Assembly: GCA_023389895.1 (NCBI GenBank)
Contig: JAEWDX010000285.1
Span: 1-27,850 of the forward strand
Source of the DNA: Bacillota bacterium
Lineage (GTDB): Bacteria; Bacillota; Bacilli; Bacillales; Cytobacillaceae
Direction: 5' to 3'
DNA length: 27,850 bases
In this document: positions 1 through 5,817 of the stretch, one piece after another
Numbering within the stretch: the first letter of the stretch is position 1
How the letters are laid out: each line of letters opens with the position of its first letter
Made by a program: the position numbers and the translations under genes
Notes under the pieces: generated by a model
Told to the model about the DNA's origin: nothing
What the model saw: only the letters and a program-made list of their open reading frames with translations
Databases searched by the model: none

Positions 1-66
1 GAAAGGGTTAAGGAATATATTGGAGTTCTTGATGAGCGAGAAAAGGAAGTCATTATCGGCCGTTTC
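1..66 (+). repeat. sigK: Direct repeat copy 1 (sigK segment)
   Basis: This copy matches 2082-2147 at 63 of 66 positions. The three differences fall at third positions of Val and Glu codons and at the first position of an Arg codon (CGA versus AGA), and all three are synonymous. The repeat may extend left of the window. Confidence 0.9.
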
Positions 67-156
67 GGGCTCGACCTAAAGAAGGAAAAAACACAAAGGG
101 AGATTGCTAAAGAGCTTGGTATTTCGAAAAGCTATGTACTACCTGATGAGGGATAA
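1..156 (+). pseudogene. sigK: Partial sigma-K factor (C-terminal region 4), truncated at its 3' end
   Basis: The frame is already open at base 1, so the 5' part lies outside the window. It reads through the hallmark sigma-70 region 4 of the sporulation sigma factor SigK: DEREKEVIIGRFGLDLKKEK, then TQREIAKELGISKSYV, which covers the helix-turn-helix that binds the -35 element. After SYV the normal SigK ending (SRIEKRALMKMF and a basic tail, from memory of Bacillus SigK) is missing; the frame runs into LPDEG and a TAA at 154-156. Roughly the last 25-30 residues of the family are absent, so the product is probably non-functional, unless this is a sequencing artefact. The first 66 bases recur at 2082-2147. 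A terminator-like hairpin follows at 253-290. The call as SigK rather than SigE rests on the high motif match; confidence is good for the family. Confidence 0.75.
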
Positions 157-235
157 TATCGAAGATGATTTAGGTAAATTGCTATTTTTGAAACAAGGGT
201 TAGATAATAAGACAGCGAGAACTAGAGGGACCTGA
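146..235 (+). other. Short open frame of 29 codons after the sigK fragment
   Basis: ATG at 146 overlaps the end of the truncated sigK frame in a different register and runs to TGA at 233. The product would begin MRDNIEDDLGKLLFLKQG. There is no clear Shine-Dalgarno sequence and I recognise no family. It may be residue of whatever replaced the sigK 3' end. It is listed so the stretch is described, not as a confident gene. Confidence 0.15.
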
Positions 236-252
236 ACTTTAGCAATCATATT

Positions 253-296
253 AAAAAAGTAACCCACTCATAAGAATGAGTTGCTTTTTTATTTCT
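253..296 (+). terminator. Rho-independent terminator-like hairpin
   Basis: ACTCAT (266-271) pairs with ATGAGT (276-281) across a short loop. The stem is extended by GTA/TGC pairing and by an A-run (253-258) facing a T-run (285-290), and more T residues follow. It lies downstream of the broken sigK frame and probably once ended that transcript. The A-run and T-run make it potentially bidirectional. Confidence 0.6.
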
Positions 297-380
297 TTTT
301 TTAGCTAGAGCTTTGGCCTCATCTTTCGACATTTTCACATTGATTGTATGTAAGGTGATATTATATCGTTTACACTTAAC

Positions 381-611
381 TTAAATCCATGAATAGGGGA
401 CAAGCTTAAACAGCGCTTTTATCGAGGAATCGCCTGGTTTTACGTAAGTGGCTAGATATTGCTTCTTGTAAGCGTCAAATAGGTTTTTTCCAGTGTTAGT
501 TGAATTTGCGTGATTCCAGTAGTAAAAATTTATCGCAGATTAACGGGCTGTAAGAAGCTTTCCTTGTCCTGTCGCAACGTCTGCATAAGTGTTTTCTTTG
601 GGCTTCAACCC
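381..611 (-). pseudogene. Remnant protein-coding frame, unknown family
   Basis: Read on the minus strand from 611 down to a TAA at 383-381, this gives a 76-codon frame with one internal TAA at codon 24 (542-540). It begins GLKPKENTYADVATGQGK and, after the stop, continues with SAINFYYWNHANSTNTGK and later QYLATYVKPGDSSIKALFK, ending LVPYSWI. The composition (many Asn, Lys, Tyr, Gly; balanced hydrophobics) is that of a real protein, and the internal TAA is one base from CAA (Gln). Another stop lies just upstream (614-612) and no start is seen. It looks like the C-terminal end of a decayed gene. I do not recognise the family. Confidence 0.4.
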
Positions 612-682
612 TTAGAAAACACAATCAGGCATATGCGCGCGTGACTAGCACATCCTGTGCGTCGGAAAACCCCCACTGATTG
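589..682. repeat. Cluster of inverted repeats, structured DNA or RNA element
   Basis: Three foldable pieces lie together. GTGTTTTCT (589-597) pairs perfectly with AGAAAACAC (614-622), with an inner GGG/CCC helix (600-602 with 609-611). CAATCAG (622-628) pairs with CTGATTG (676-682). Inside that arch GAC/GTC (643-645 with 661-663) and GCACA/TGTGC (648-652 with 656-660) form a hairpin with a two-base bulge. The element sits 39 bases before the DUF4275 start, so it could be a structured leader. It could equally be the end of a small mobile repeat. No match to a named RNA class is claimed. Confidence 0.45.
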
Positions 683-720
683 AGTTTCACTTTATATTTG
701 TACTAGAAAGGAAGGGTTGA

Positions 721-1218
721 ATGATTCGTAAGAAAATTGATGCCATGCTTGATGCATTGCCAGAAGAAGAACTAGAACATATTTATTGGTCTGTGATTAG
801 AGTTAAAGAGCACTACGACCATAAACAAAATTTAGCTAACAAAGGAATTACTATTGATTATAATGATGGCGACTCTGATATCATCTTAAAGCGGTGGGAA
901 GCCACATTTGCAACTGTTTCAAAGCAAACAAAAGAGGAAATTCATTACGAATCTTTTAAATGGCATTTGTATAGCTATCAAAAATTACCTTATCTTGAAG
1001 GAGATGCTGCAAGAAAAGCATTTGATGAAATGACAAAGACAGATGTGTATTTTATGTATGAAGGTACTCCTTTGGTACAAGTGTATAAGAATGCTTATAA
1101 CATGGTATCAACGGATATTGATAATCAACAAGATATTTATTTGTTCGATCAGACATTCTCATGGACATATATTCATACACATGAAGATATGTGTGGGCCT
1201 TATTTTGTGAGATTGTAA
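721..1218 (+). CDS. DUF4275 family protein
   Basis: This is a 165-residue soluble protein of unknown function. The C-terminal two thirds resemble DUF4275 proteins common in Bacillus. Visible marks are KWHLYSYQKLPYLEGDAARKAF (about residues 80-101), which I give only in part as WHLYSYQ and EGDAARKAF, then YLFDQTFSWTYIHTHE and the ending CGPYFVRL. The first ~40 residues (MIRKKIDAMLDALPEEELEH) form a predicted helical extension. No signal peptide or membrane segment is seen. The ATG is preceded by AGGAAGGG at good spacing. The gene stands alone between a folded repeat region and mepB, in a zone rich in gene remnants, which suggests acquired or shuffled DNA. Genes of this family are often single and variably present; its role is unknown. 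Confidence 0.7.
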   Translation: MIRKKIDAMLDALPEEELEHIYWSVIRVKEHYDHKQNLANKGITIDYNDGDSDIILKRWEATFATVSKQTKEEIHYESFKWHLYSYQKLPYLEGDAARKAFDEMTKTDVYFMYEGTPLVQVYKNAYNMVSTDIDNQQDIYLFDQTFSWTYIHTHEDMCGPYFVRL

Positions 1219-1478
1219 CAGATGACCATCTCCTTGGGGTTTTATTTTTTTACTCTTCTTGGCAGGGGGACAATGATAGGAAATAATGTCACTTTGAAAT
1301 CAAGTCACGACATTTATAAAAAAGTTGCGAAGAAAGTAGTTTAATAGATGGAGTGAAACTGGTTTTTGATCCCATCTTTAATTATTTCTTTGTATAATAA
1401 AAGTATGAATATTTCGGTATTTGTTAAGTGTAAAAAAGGGCAGGAAAAATGATGGATGTATAGGGAAAAGGGGTTAAA

Positions 1479-1970
1479 ATGAAATCTGAAAATTTGATCA
1501 GAGATATTATTAATGAGGTTGTAAGTATAGAGAACTTTGATCTAAAACGAGAAATTCAAAATAGTGAATATGAAGGCTTACTTTTATTAATAAATAACCA
1601 TGTTTACAGAAGTAGACTTGCTAAATTAACTCCTAAAAAGAAGGGGTATTTTGTTGCATTTTGGGAGAAAGATACTGAGGGAATTAATCAAGCTTATAGC
1701 TATGAGAATTCACCAGAAAAATTAATCGTATCCGTCATAGATAACGAGAGGCGGGGGCAATTTATTTTTCCGAAAAAAGTGCTTCTTAAATATGGAATAT
1801 TGAAAAGTCCCAAGCAAAAAGGGAAAATGGCACTTAGAGTTTATCCGAGTTGGGTAACTGAATTGAATAAAAATGCTATGAAGACTCAATCATGGCAAGC
1901 AGAATATTTTATTGATTTATCAGATGACTTTGAAGGAGAAAAATTAAAGAAATTGTATTTTTTATTATAA
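1479..1970 (+). CDS. MepB family protein
   Basis: This 163-residue protein matches the MepB family, named for a gene of unknown function beside the mepRA multidrug regulator and efflux genes of Staphylococcus aureus. Characteristic stretches are YRSRLAKLTPKKKGYFVAFW (about 43-62), QAYSYENSPEKLIVSVID, GQFIFPKKVLLKYGIL and KGKMALRVYPSWVTELNKNA, with TQSWQAEYFIDL near the end. The length is normal for the family. No membrane segment is seen. No mepA or mepR is present here, so the gene is an orphan. The ATG is preceded by AAAAGGGG. A good -10 sequence (TATAAT, 1393-1398) lies upstream, but I cannot see a matching -35. The molecular function is not established. Confidence 0.8.
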   Translation: MKSENLIRDIINEVVSIENFDLKREIQNSEYEGLLLLINNHVYRSRLAKLTPKKKGYFVAFWEKDTEGINQAYSYENSPEKLIVSVIDNERRGQFIFPKKVLLKYGILKSPKQKGKMALRVYPSWVTELNKNAMKTQSWQAEYFIDLSDDFEGEKLKKLYFLL

Positions 1971-2000
1971 CGATATTAAGAAGAGCTATTGTCAAATTCG

Positions 2001-2153
2001 TAATTGGAGCTTTCTTTGATCGATGTTTTGAAATCTGTTTCAGAGGATATTATTAATACAATTCAATTGAATATGGAACTCGAAAGGGTTAAGGAATATA
2101 TTGGAGTCCTTGATGAGAGAGAAAAGGAGGTCATTATCGGCCGTTTCAAATAA
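2001..2153 (+). pseudogene. sigK: Second partial sigma-K fragment
   Basis: Between TAA at 2001 and TAA at 2151 the frame reads ELSLIDVLKS, then VSEDIINTIQLNMELERV, then KEYIGVLDEREKEVIIGRF and stops with K. This is the middle of SigK leading into region 4, and it ends exactly where the fragment at the window start continues with GLDLKKEK. Bases 2082-2147 repeat bases 1-66 with three differences. The N-terminal half and the DNA-binding helix-turn-helix are both missing, so no working sigma factor can be made. It is a duplicated, decayed piece, and a TAA replaces the rest of the gene. Confidence 0.7.
2082..2147 (+). repeat. sigK: Direct repeat copy 2 (sigK segment)
   Basis: This is the partner of the repeat at 1-66, in the same orientation, about 2.08 kb downstream. 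Identity ends abruptly after the codon for Phe in GRF. Confidence 0.9.
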
Positions 2154-2183
2154 ATAAGTTGATAAAATCAGGGAGCGGAATGT

Positions 2184-2333
2184 ATGGGGATTAGAAAAGC
2201 GAATGTTGGGGATTGCAAGCAGATTTCTTTGCTATTAAACTAGTTGGACTATCCGGATAAGGAACGTTTTATAAAATTAATTTACAATAACGGACTTGAA
2301 AGTGTTTATGCTTTCAGGATGTGCAAAGCTTAA
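2184..2333 (+). pseudogene. Broken GNAT acetyltransferase start
   Basis: ATG at 2184 opens a frame MGIRKANVGDCKQISLLLN, then a TAG at 2241-2243, then LDYPDKERFIKLIYNNGLES and a terminal stop near 2331. The pattern of an IRKAN start, a QIS-LLN-LDYP segment and a following helix is the usual N-terminal beta1-alpha1 of GCN5-related N-acetyltransferases; the TAG stands where many relatives have Gln (CAG), a one-base change. The acetyl-CoA binding loop is absent. The sequence 2334-2460 that follows holds further short open pieces but no recognisable domain. I call it a decayed gene. Confidence 0.5.
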
Positions 2334-2472
2334 AGTAGTAGGGAATCATTCTTTTATTGTTCAATACTTCACAATGTGTCTACAGACAAGTTATTTGAAA
2401 AGGCATATATTATATGTGTAGATAGAAATTATTTGGAAGTAAAATAATATCAAATGGAAGGATGAATGAACT

Positions 2473-2937
2473 ATGCCTAAGACAACTTTTAAAGCGACAG
2501 CTCATTTGCAGCAGGGGGTTCAGGTTAAAGCTAAATCTCGTAATTTCGAGATAATTATTGATGAGCCAAAGGAATTAGGTGGAACTGACACTGGAATGAA
2601 TCCTGTTGAATTAACTTTAGCTGCATTAGGTGCTTGCCAAGCAATTGTTGCTCGAGTTTATGCTAGAAAGTTCAAAATTGAATTTGATGATCTATGGATT
2701 AATGTAGAAGGAGATCTTGACACAGATGGCTTTCTGAATAAATCTGATGTGCGTCGCGGTTATTCTGATATTCGTTATAACATTCATATTGCGACTGATG
2801 CACCAAGAGAAAAAGTTGAAGAGTTTGTAGCGTTTATTGAAAAGACATGCCCAGTGGGAGACACCATCGCAAACCCAGTGAATCTAAAATTAAATGAGAT
2901 TATTTTAGAACCATGCAAAACTGAAGCAGGGTTATAA
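2473..2937 (+). CDS. OsmC family peroxiredoxin-like protein
   Basis: This 154-residue protein belongs to the OsmC/Ohr superfamily. These small cytoplasmic homodimers reduce organic hydroperoxides or related compounds with two cysteines. The family pair is visible: Cys55 in LAALGACQA on the central helix and Cys126 in EKTCPVGDT. The segment GGTDTGMNPVELTLAALG is typical. The length is normal and no signal peptide is seen. Its start at 2473 is preceded by GGAAGG. The gene is transcribed alone; the following 170 bases lead to the thiamine operon promoter. The electron donor and true substrate cannot be told from sequence, since this YhfA-like branch is not the classic Ohr. Confidence 0.85.
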   Translation: MPKTTFKATAHLQQGVQVKAKSRNFEIIIDEPKELGGTDTGMNPVELTLAALGACQAIVARVYARKFKIEFDDLWINVEGDLDTDGFLNKSDVRRGYSDIRYNIHIATDAPREKVEEFVAFIEKTCPVGDTIANPVNLKLNEIILEPCKTEAGL

Positions 2938-2951
2938 TTTTATCAATCACT

Positions 2952-2990
2952 CTAAGTATACTTAGCGGCGCTTTTTACTTTTTTAAATGT
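2952..2990 (+). terminator. Possible terminator of the osmC-like gene
   Basis: A perfect 14-bp palindrome CTAAGTATACTTAG (2952-2965) is followed by a small AGC-GGC-GCT hairpin and the T-rich run TTTTTACTTTTTT. Either hairpin could act as a weak terminator. The palindrome could instead be a protein-binding site. Confidence 0.35.
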
Positions 2991-3110
2991 ACATGCTGTT
3001 CAAAAAAGTTGATGTGCTTACGGATATACAACGTCCAAAAGCATTGATTGTAAACGACTCCATGTTTGAACGGAGCTATTTCTAAAAAACATAAGTTTAA
3101 AATATTTCCC

Positions 3111-3138
3111 TTGTATTAATATAAATTCATGCTATGCT
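3111..3138 (+). promoter_or_regulatory. Candidate promoter of the thiamine operon
   Basis: TTGTAT (3111-3116) and TATGCT (3133-3138) are separated by 16 bases. They lie about 20 bases before the first TPP riboswitch, which fits sigma-A initiation just ahead of the aptamer. Confidence 0.45.
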
Positions 3139-3156
3139 ATGTATAAAGTTAAAAAT

Positions 3157-3246
3157 ACACTAGGGGTGTCAAATAGAAGACTGAGATAGAACTGCTGTTC
3201 TTAACCCTTTGAACCTGATCTAGTTAGTGCTGGCGTAGGGAAGTGG
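3157..3246 (+). promoter_or_regulatory. TPP riboswitch 1 (THI element) of a tandem pair
   Basis: The conserved core is present: CTAGGGGTG at the 5' side, CTGAGA (3181-3186), then ACCCTTTGAACCTGATCTAG and GCGTAGGGAAGTGG. P1 closes with CACT (3158-3161) and AGTG (3242-3245). The usual GCC/GGC helix next to CTGAGA is here GTC/GAC, a paired change that keeps the fold. An extra hairpin AGAAC/GTTCT lies between CTGAGA and ACCC. TPP binding is expected to favour the terminator at 3281-3321 and switch the thi operon off. Confidence 0.93.
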
Positions 3247-3280
3247 AAACGGATGAAATATTTGAAAGTATATTTTATTT

Positions 3281-3321
3281 ATCCCACTCTTACGTCTTAG
3301 AGTGGGATTTATTGTTTTTTT
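3281..3321 (+). terminator. Terminator of TPP riboswitch 1
   Basis: A perfect 10-bp stem ATCCCACTCT (3281-3290) and AGAGTGGGAT (3299-3308) with an 8-base loop is followed by a T-rich tail ending in seven T (3315-3321). It lies 35 bases after aptamer 1. Confidence 0.9.
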
Positions 3322-3340
3322 ACAAATTAAATAGATTTAA

Positions 3341-3417
3341 TCTACTAGGGGCGCCTTTTGTGGCTGAGATTGTACCCTTTGAACCTGATCTAGTTCGTAC
3401 TAGCGGAGGGAAGTAGG
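3341..3417 (+). promoter_or_regulatory. TPP riboswitch 2 (THI element) of a tandem pair
   Basis: A second full aptamer is closer to consensus: CTAGGGGCGCC, GGCTGAGA (3362-3369), ACCCTTTGAACCTGATCTAG, a CTAG/CTAG helix, and GCGGAGGGAAGTAGG. P1 is CTACT (3342-3346) with AGTAG (3412-3416), a different sequence from P1 of the first copy but still paired. It has its own terminator. Two TPP sensors in series give a steeper response; tandem TPP riboswitches are known ahead of tenA in Bacillus anthracis. Confidence 0.95.
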
Positions 3418-3448
3418 TTATGTGAAAGATATGATATCTTCTTTCTGT

Positions 3449-3477
3449 AACCGCTTCCGATTTGGGAGCGGTTTTTT
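3449..3477 (+). terminator. Terminator of TPP riboswitch 2
   Basis: AACCGCTTCC (3449-3458) pairs with GGGAGCGGTT (3464-3473) with one T-G wobble and a 5-base loop, and the T-run reaches 3477. It lies between aptamer 2 and tenA, as expected for transcription attenuation. Confidence 0.92.
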
Positions 3478-3590
3478 GTGCTTCAATATGGCTAATCCAC
3501 CCCTTTAATTAAAATATCAGCATCTATTAATCAGGCAGTGTATGGCTAGCAAGTCAAAAATGAGAATAATTTATCAGGAGGAGAATGAAA

Positions 3591-4274
3591 ATGGTACAAA
3601 CAATAAAATTCACGGAAAGATTATTTGGAAATGTTCAGCCAATTTGGGAGAAGAATCATCTCCACCCATTTGTTCAAGAGCTTGGTAAGGGTACATTGGA
3701 TAAGGAGAAATTCATTCACTATATGAAGCAAGACTATGTTTATTTAATTGATTATTCAAAGCTTTTTGCGGTAGGCGTAATGAAAGCTCGTGATCTGGAT
3801 ACAATGGGGAAATTTGCGCAAATCCTTCATGAGACACTTCATTTTGAAATGGAACTGCACCGACAATTCGCTGCAGAATTCGGAATTACTCGTGAAGAAT
3901 TGGAAGCAACAAAGCCGGCACCTGTCAATTTAGCCTATACAAGGTATATGCTGAATGTTGCGCAAAATGGCAGTTTAGAAGAGGTAGTTTCATGTTTGCT
4001 ACCTTGTGCTTGGGATTATTGGGAGATTGGAAAACTACTAAGAAAGCAATATGGAGACCAGCTTTCAACAAATCGCTATGCGAAATGGATTGAGACTTAC
4101 GCTTCCGAAACATTTGGTGATGGGGCAAGATGGTTAATTCAATTGATGGATAAGCTTGCAGAAGGAAAGCCTGAACGTGAACTCGCAGTACTTGAGGAGC
4201 ATTTCCAAATCACTTCAAAATACGAGTACTTATTCTGGGATATGAACTATTACAAACAAGATTGGCCAATCTAA
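3591..4274 (+). CDS. tenA: Aminopyrimidine aminohydrolase / thiaminase II (TenA)
   Basis: TenA hydrolyses the amino group of 4-amino-5-aminomethyl-2-methylpyrimidine, a breakdown product of thiamine, to give the HMP used by ThiD; it can also cleave thiamine. The protein is 227 residues from ATG 3591, the family's normal length. The nucleophile region VVSCLLPC puts a cysteine at residue 135, matching Cys135 of Bacillus subtilis TenA. MKQDYVYLIDY (about 45-55) carries the conserved Asp48, and HETLHFEMELH and SKYEYLFWDM are also typical. I chose ATG 3591 rather than 3585 because AGGAGGAG ends only one base before 3585. It is the first gene after the tandem TPP riboswitches and is followed 16 bases later by thiZ. 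Confidence 0.95.
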   Translation: MVQTIKFTERLFGNVQPIWEKNHLHPFVQELGKGTLDKEKFIHYMKQDYVYLIDYSKLFAVGVMKARDLDTMGKFAQILHETLHFEMELHRQFAAEFGITREELEATKPAPVNLAYTRYMLNVAQNGSLEEVVSCLLPCAWDYWEIGKLLRKQYGDQLSTNRYAKWIETYASETFGDGARWLIQLMDKLAEGKPERELAVLEEHFQITSKYEYLFWDMNYYKQDWPI

Positions 4275-4290
4275 CAAGTAAGATGGTGAA

Positions 4291-5061
4291 ATGATGACAC
4301 TCGTCCTAAAAAATGTTTCCTATTCATTTAAAAATGAAACTAAACAAAAGCAAAAAGTTATATCTGATTTAAATATAGAAGTGAAAAAGGGAGAATTTGT
4401 TTCAGTCATTGGAAAAAGCGGCACAGGGAAAAGTACCATTTTAAAATTAATTACCGGTCTACTTCAGCCGGATGAAGGTCAAATCCTAATCAATGAAAAA
4501 CCGATCACACTTGGGGATGTGGGCTATATGCCCCAGCGTGATTTGCTCCTCCCTTGGCGAACAATCAGAGAGAACATCATGATCGCTTCGGAGATTCAAA
4601 AGAACGTGCAAATTACGAAGGAAAAAGCGAGAAAATGGCTTGACCGTGTAGGATTACTCGACTATGAAAATGCTCTCCCCAATCAATTATCAGGAGGAAT
4701 GAAGCAAAGAGCAGCATTTTTACGTGCGCTATTAACAGGAAAGGATTTATTGCTGCTTGATGAGCCATTTGGAGCACTTGATGCATTAACGAAAAAAGAA
4801 ATGCAATCATGGCTATTGTCTATTTGGCAGGAATTAAACAAAACTGTGTTATTTATTACTCATGATTTAGAAGAAGCATGCTTTCTTAGTGACCGTATTC
4901 TCGTGCTACACCCTAATAAAAGCGTTGAGGAGATTTACGTAAATCTGAAACGTCCGCGGGAGCTAAACATGCTTCATGAAAAAGAACTTATTACTTTAAG
5001 ACAAAGTCTGGAGAAGAAGATCGCACATGAAGAGATTAACGTTATGGATAAGATCCTATAG
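4291..5061 (+). CDS. thiZ: ABC transporter ATPase for thiamine pyrimidine precursor (ThiZ)
   Basis: This is the cytoplasmic ATPase of an importer of the nitrate/taurine/pyrimidine type. Walker A is GKSGTGKST (41-49), the Q-loop has PQRD (about 81-84), the signature LSGGMKQR is at 133-140, Walker B LLLLDEPFGALD starts at 153 and the switch His is in ITHD (191). The length is 256 residues. It overlaps the permease gene by 35 bases, so translation is coupled. The riboswitch control and the tenA, thiD, thiM and thiE neighbours point to the ThiXYZ system, whose B. halodurans member binds formylaminopyrimidine. By sequence alone it could be any SsuB/TauB-like ATPase; the specificity call is from context. 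An ATG at 4294 is also possible. Confidence 0.88.
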   Translation: MMTLVLKNVSYSFKNETKQKQKVISDLNIEVKKGEFVSVIGKSGTGKSTILKLITGLLQPDEGQILINEKPITLGDVGYMPQRDLLLPWRTIRENIMIASEIQKNVQITKEKARKWLDRVGLLDYENALPNQLSGGMKQRAAFLRALLTGKDLLLLDEPFGALDALTKKEMQSWLLSIWQELNKTVLFITHDLEEACFLSDRILVLHPNKSVEEIYVNLKRPRELNMLHEKELITLRQSLEKKIAHEEINVMDKIL

Positions 5062-5794
5062 TCTGTTTCTCATATTTTTGAGTACAATCTTAATTTTATT
5101 TGAATGGCTCGTTCGTGCAGAGTTCATTCCTGCCTTTATTATTCCAGCACCAACGAGTGTGGTTCGTTCCATTTTAGAAAATTGGCGGCCACTATTATTA
5201 GAACATCTGCCCGCAACAATGCTTGAATTTTTTATTGGATTTTCACTTGCTGTTGTTGGAGGAATTACATTAGCGATAGGAATGTTTTTTTCAAAAACGC
5301 TTGAAAAAATGCTGTACCCAGCTGTGTTAATTTCACAAATGATTCCAATTATCGCCCTGTCGCCCATTTTCGTCCTATGGTTTGGTTATACAATTTGGAG
5401 TAAGGTGGCGGTTACGATTCTCATATCATTTTTTCCAGTTGTCGTTGGTACATATGATGGACTTAAATCGAGTGATAAGGAATATACCGAATTATTGCGC
5501 TCTATAGGAGCAAACCGTCGGCAAATCTTTTTAAAGTTAAATATCCCCATGGCACTTCCATCTTTTTTCTCAGGGTTAAAGCTTGCCATTGTTTATGCCC
5601 TAGTAGGAGCAACGATCGGAGAATGGCTAGGAGCTAGTGAAGGGCTTGGATATTACAGCCGCAGGATGTCTGGAAATTTAAATGCAGAAGGAGTTTTTGC
5701 TGCCATCACTATCCTAACTATATTGGGCATTCTGCTGTTTGCCATTGTAAAAGCGTTAGAAAAATATATTTTGAAGTGGAAGTATACAGAATAA
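5027..5794 (+). CDS. thiX: ABC transporter permease for thiamine pyrimidine precursor (ThiX)
   Basis: This 255-residue inner-membrane permease has about six hydrophobic segments, beginning at residues 11-25. The cytoplasmic coupling loop is clear in EYTELLRSIGANRRQIFLKL, the EAA-type motif that docks on ThiZ. The sequence ISQMIPIIALSPIFVLWFGY is typical of the SsuC/TauC/ThiX permeases. The start overlaps thiZ by 35 bases; GGAGAA lies 11 bases upstream. The stop is 24 bases before the ATG chosen for thiY. Together with ThiZ and ThiY it should form a complete importer. Confidence 0.88.
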   Translation: MKRLTLWIRSYSLFLIFLSTILILFEWLVRAEFIPAFIIPAPTSVVRSILENWRPLLLEHLPATMLEFFIGFSLAVVGGITLAIGMFFSKTLEKMLYPAVLISQMIPIIALSPIFVLWFGYTIWSKVAVTILISFFPVVVGTYDGLKSSDKEYTELLRSIGANRRQIFLKLNIPMALPSFFSGLKLAIVYALVGATIGEWLGASEGLGYYSRRMSGNLNAEGVFAAITILTILGILLFAIVKALEKYILKWKYTE

Positions 5795-5817
5795 TTACAT
5801 TTGGAGATGGTCAAAAG

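Larger units (their letters stand above)
297..720. other. Gene-poor stretch: minus-strand remnant plus folded segment
   Basis: No intact gene is seen here. From about 381 to 611 the minus strand carries a protein-like frame with one internal stop (separate entry). From 589 to 682 the DNA holds several inverted repeats (separate entry). The remaining bases, 297-380 and 683-705, show nothing I can name. The last 15 bases contain the ribosome binding site AGGAAGGG of the next gene. Confidence 0.5.

Noticed and set aside
1220..1252. Terminator after the DUF4275 gene
   Set aside because: A T-run is present (TTTTATTTTTTT) but the preceding stem is only three or four pairs.
1346..1377. Inverted repeat AGATGG/CCATCT before mepB as a terminator
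   Set aside because: Only six pairs with a 20-base loop and no T-run; too weak to call.
1..2153. A skin-like excisable element interrupting sigK
   Set aside because: The two fragments repeat the same 22 codons instead of being complementary halves, and no site-specific recombinase lies between them.
5056..5367. Minus-strand frame within thiX
   Set aside because: Antisense shadow of a well-supported permease gene.
5776..5817. Longer N-terminus for thiY
   Set aside because: It would bury the lipoprotein signal peptide; ATG 5818 is well placed.
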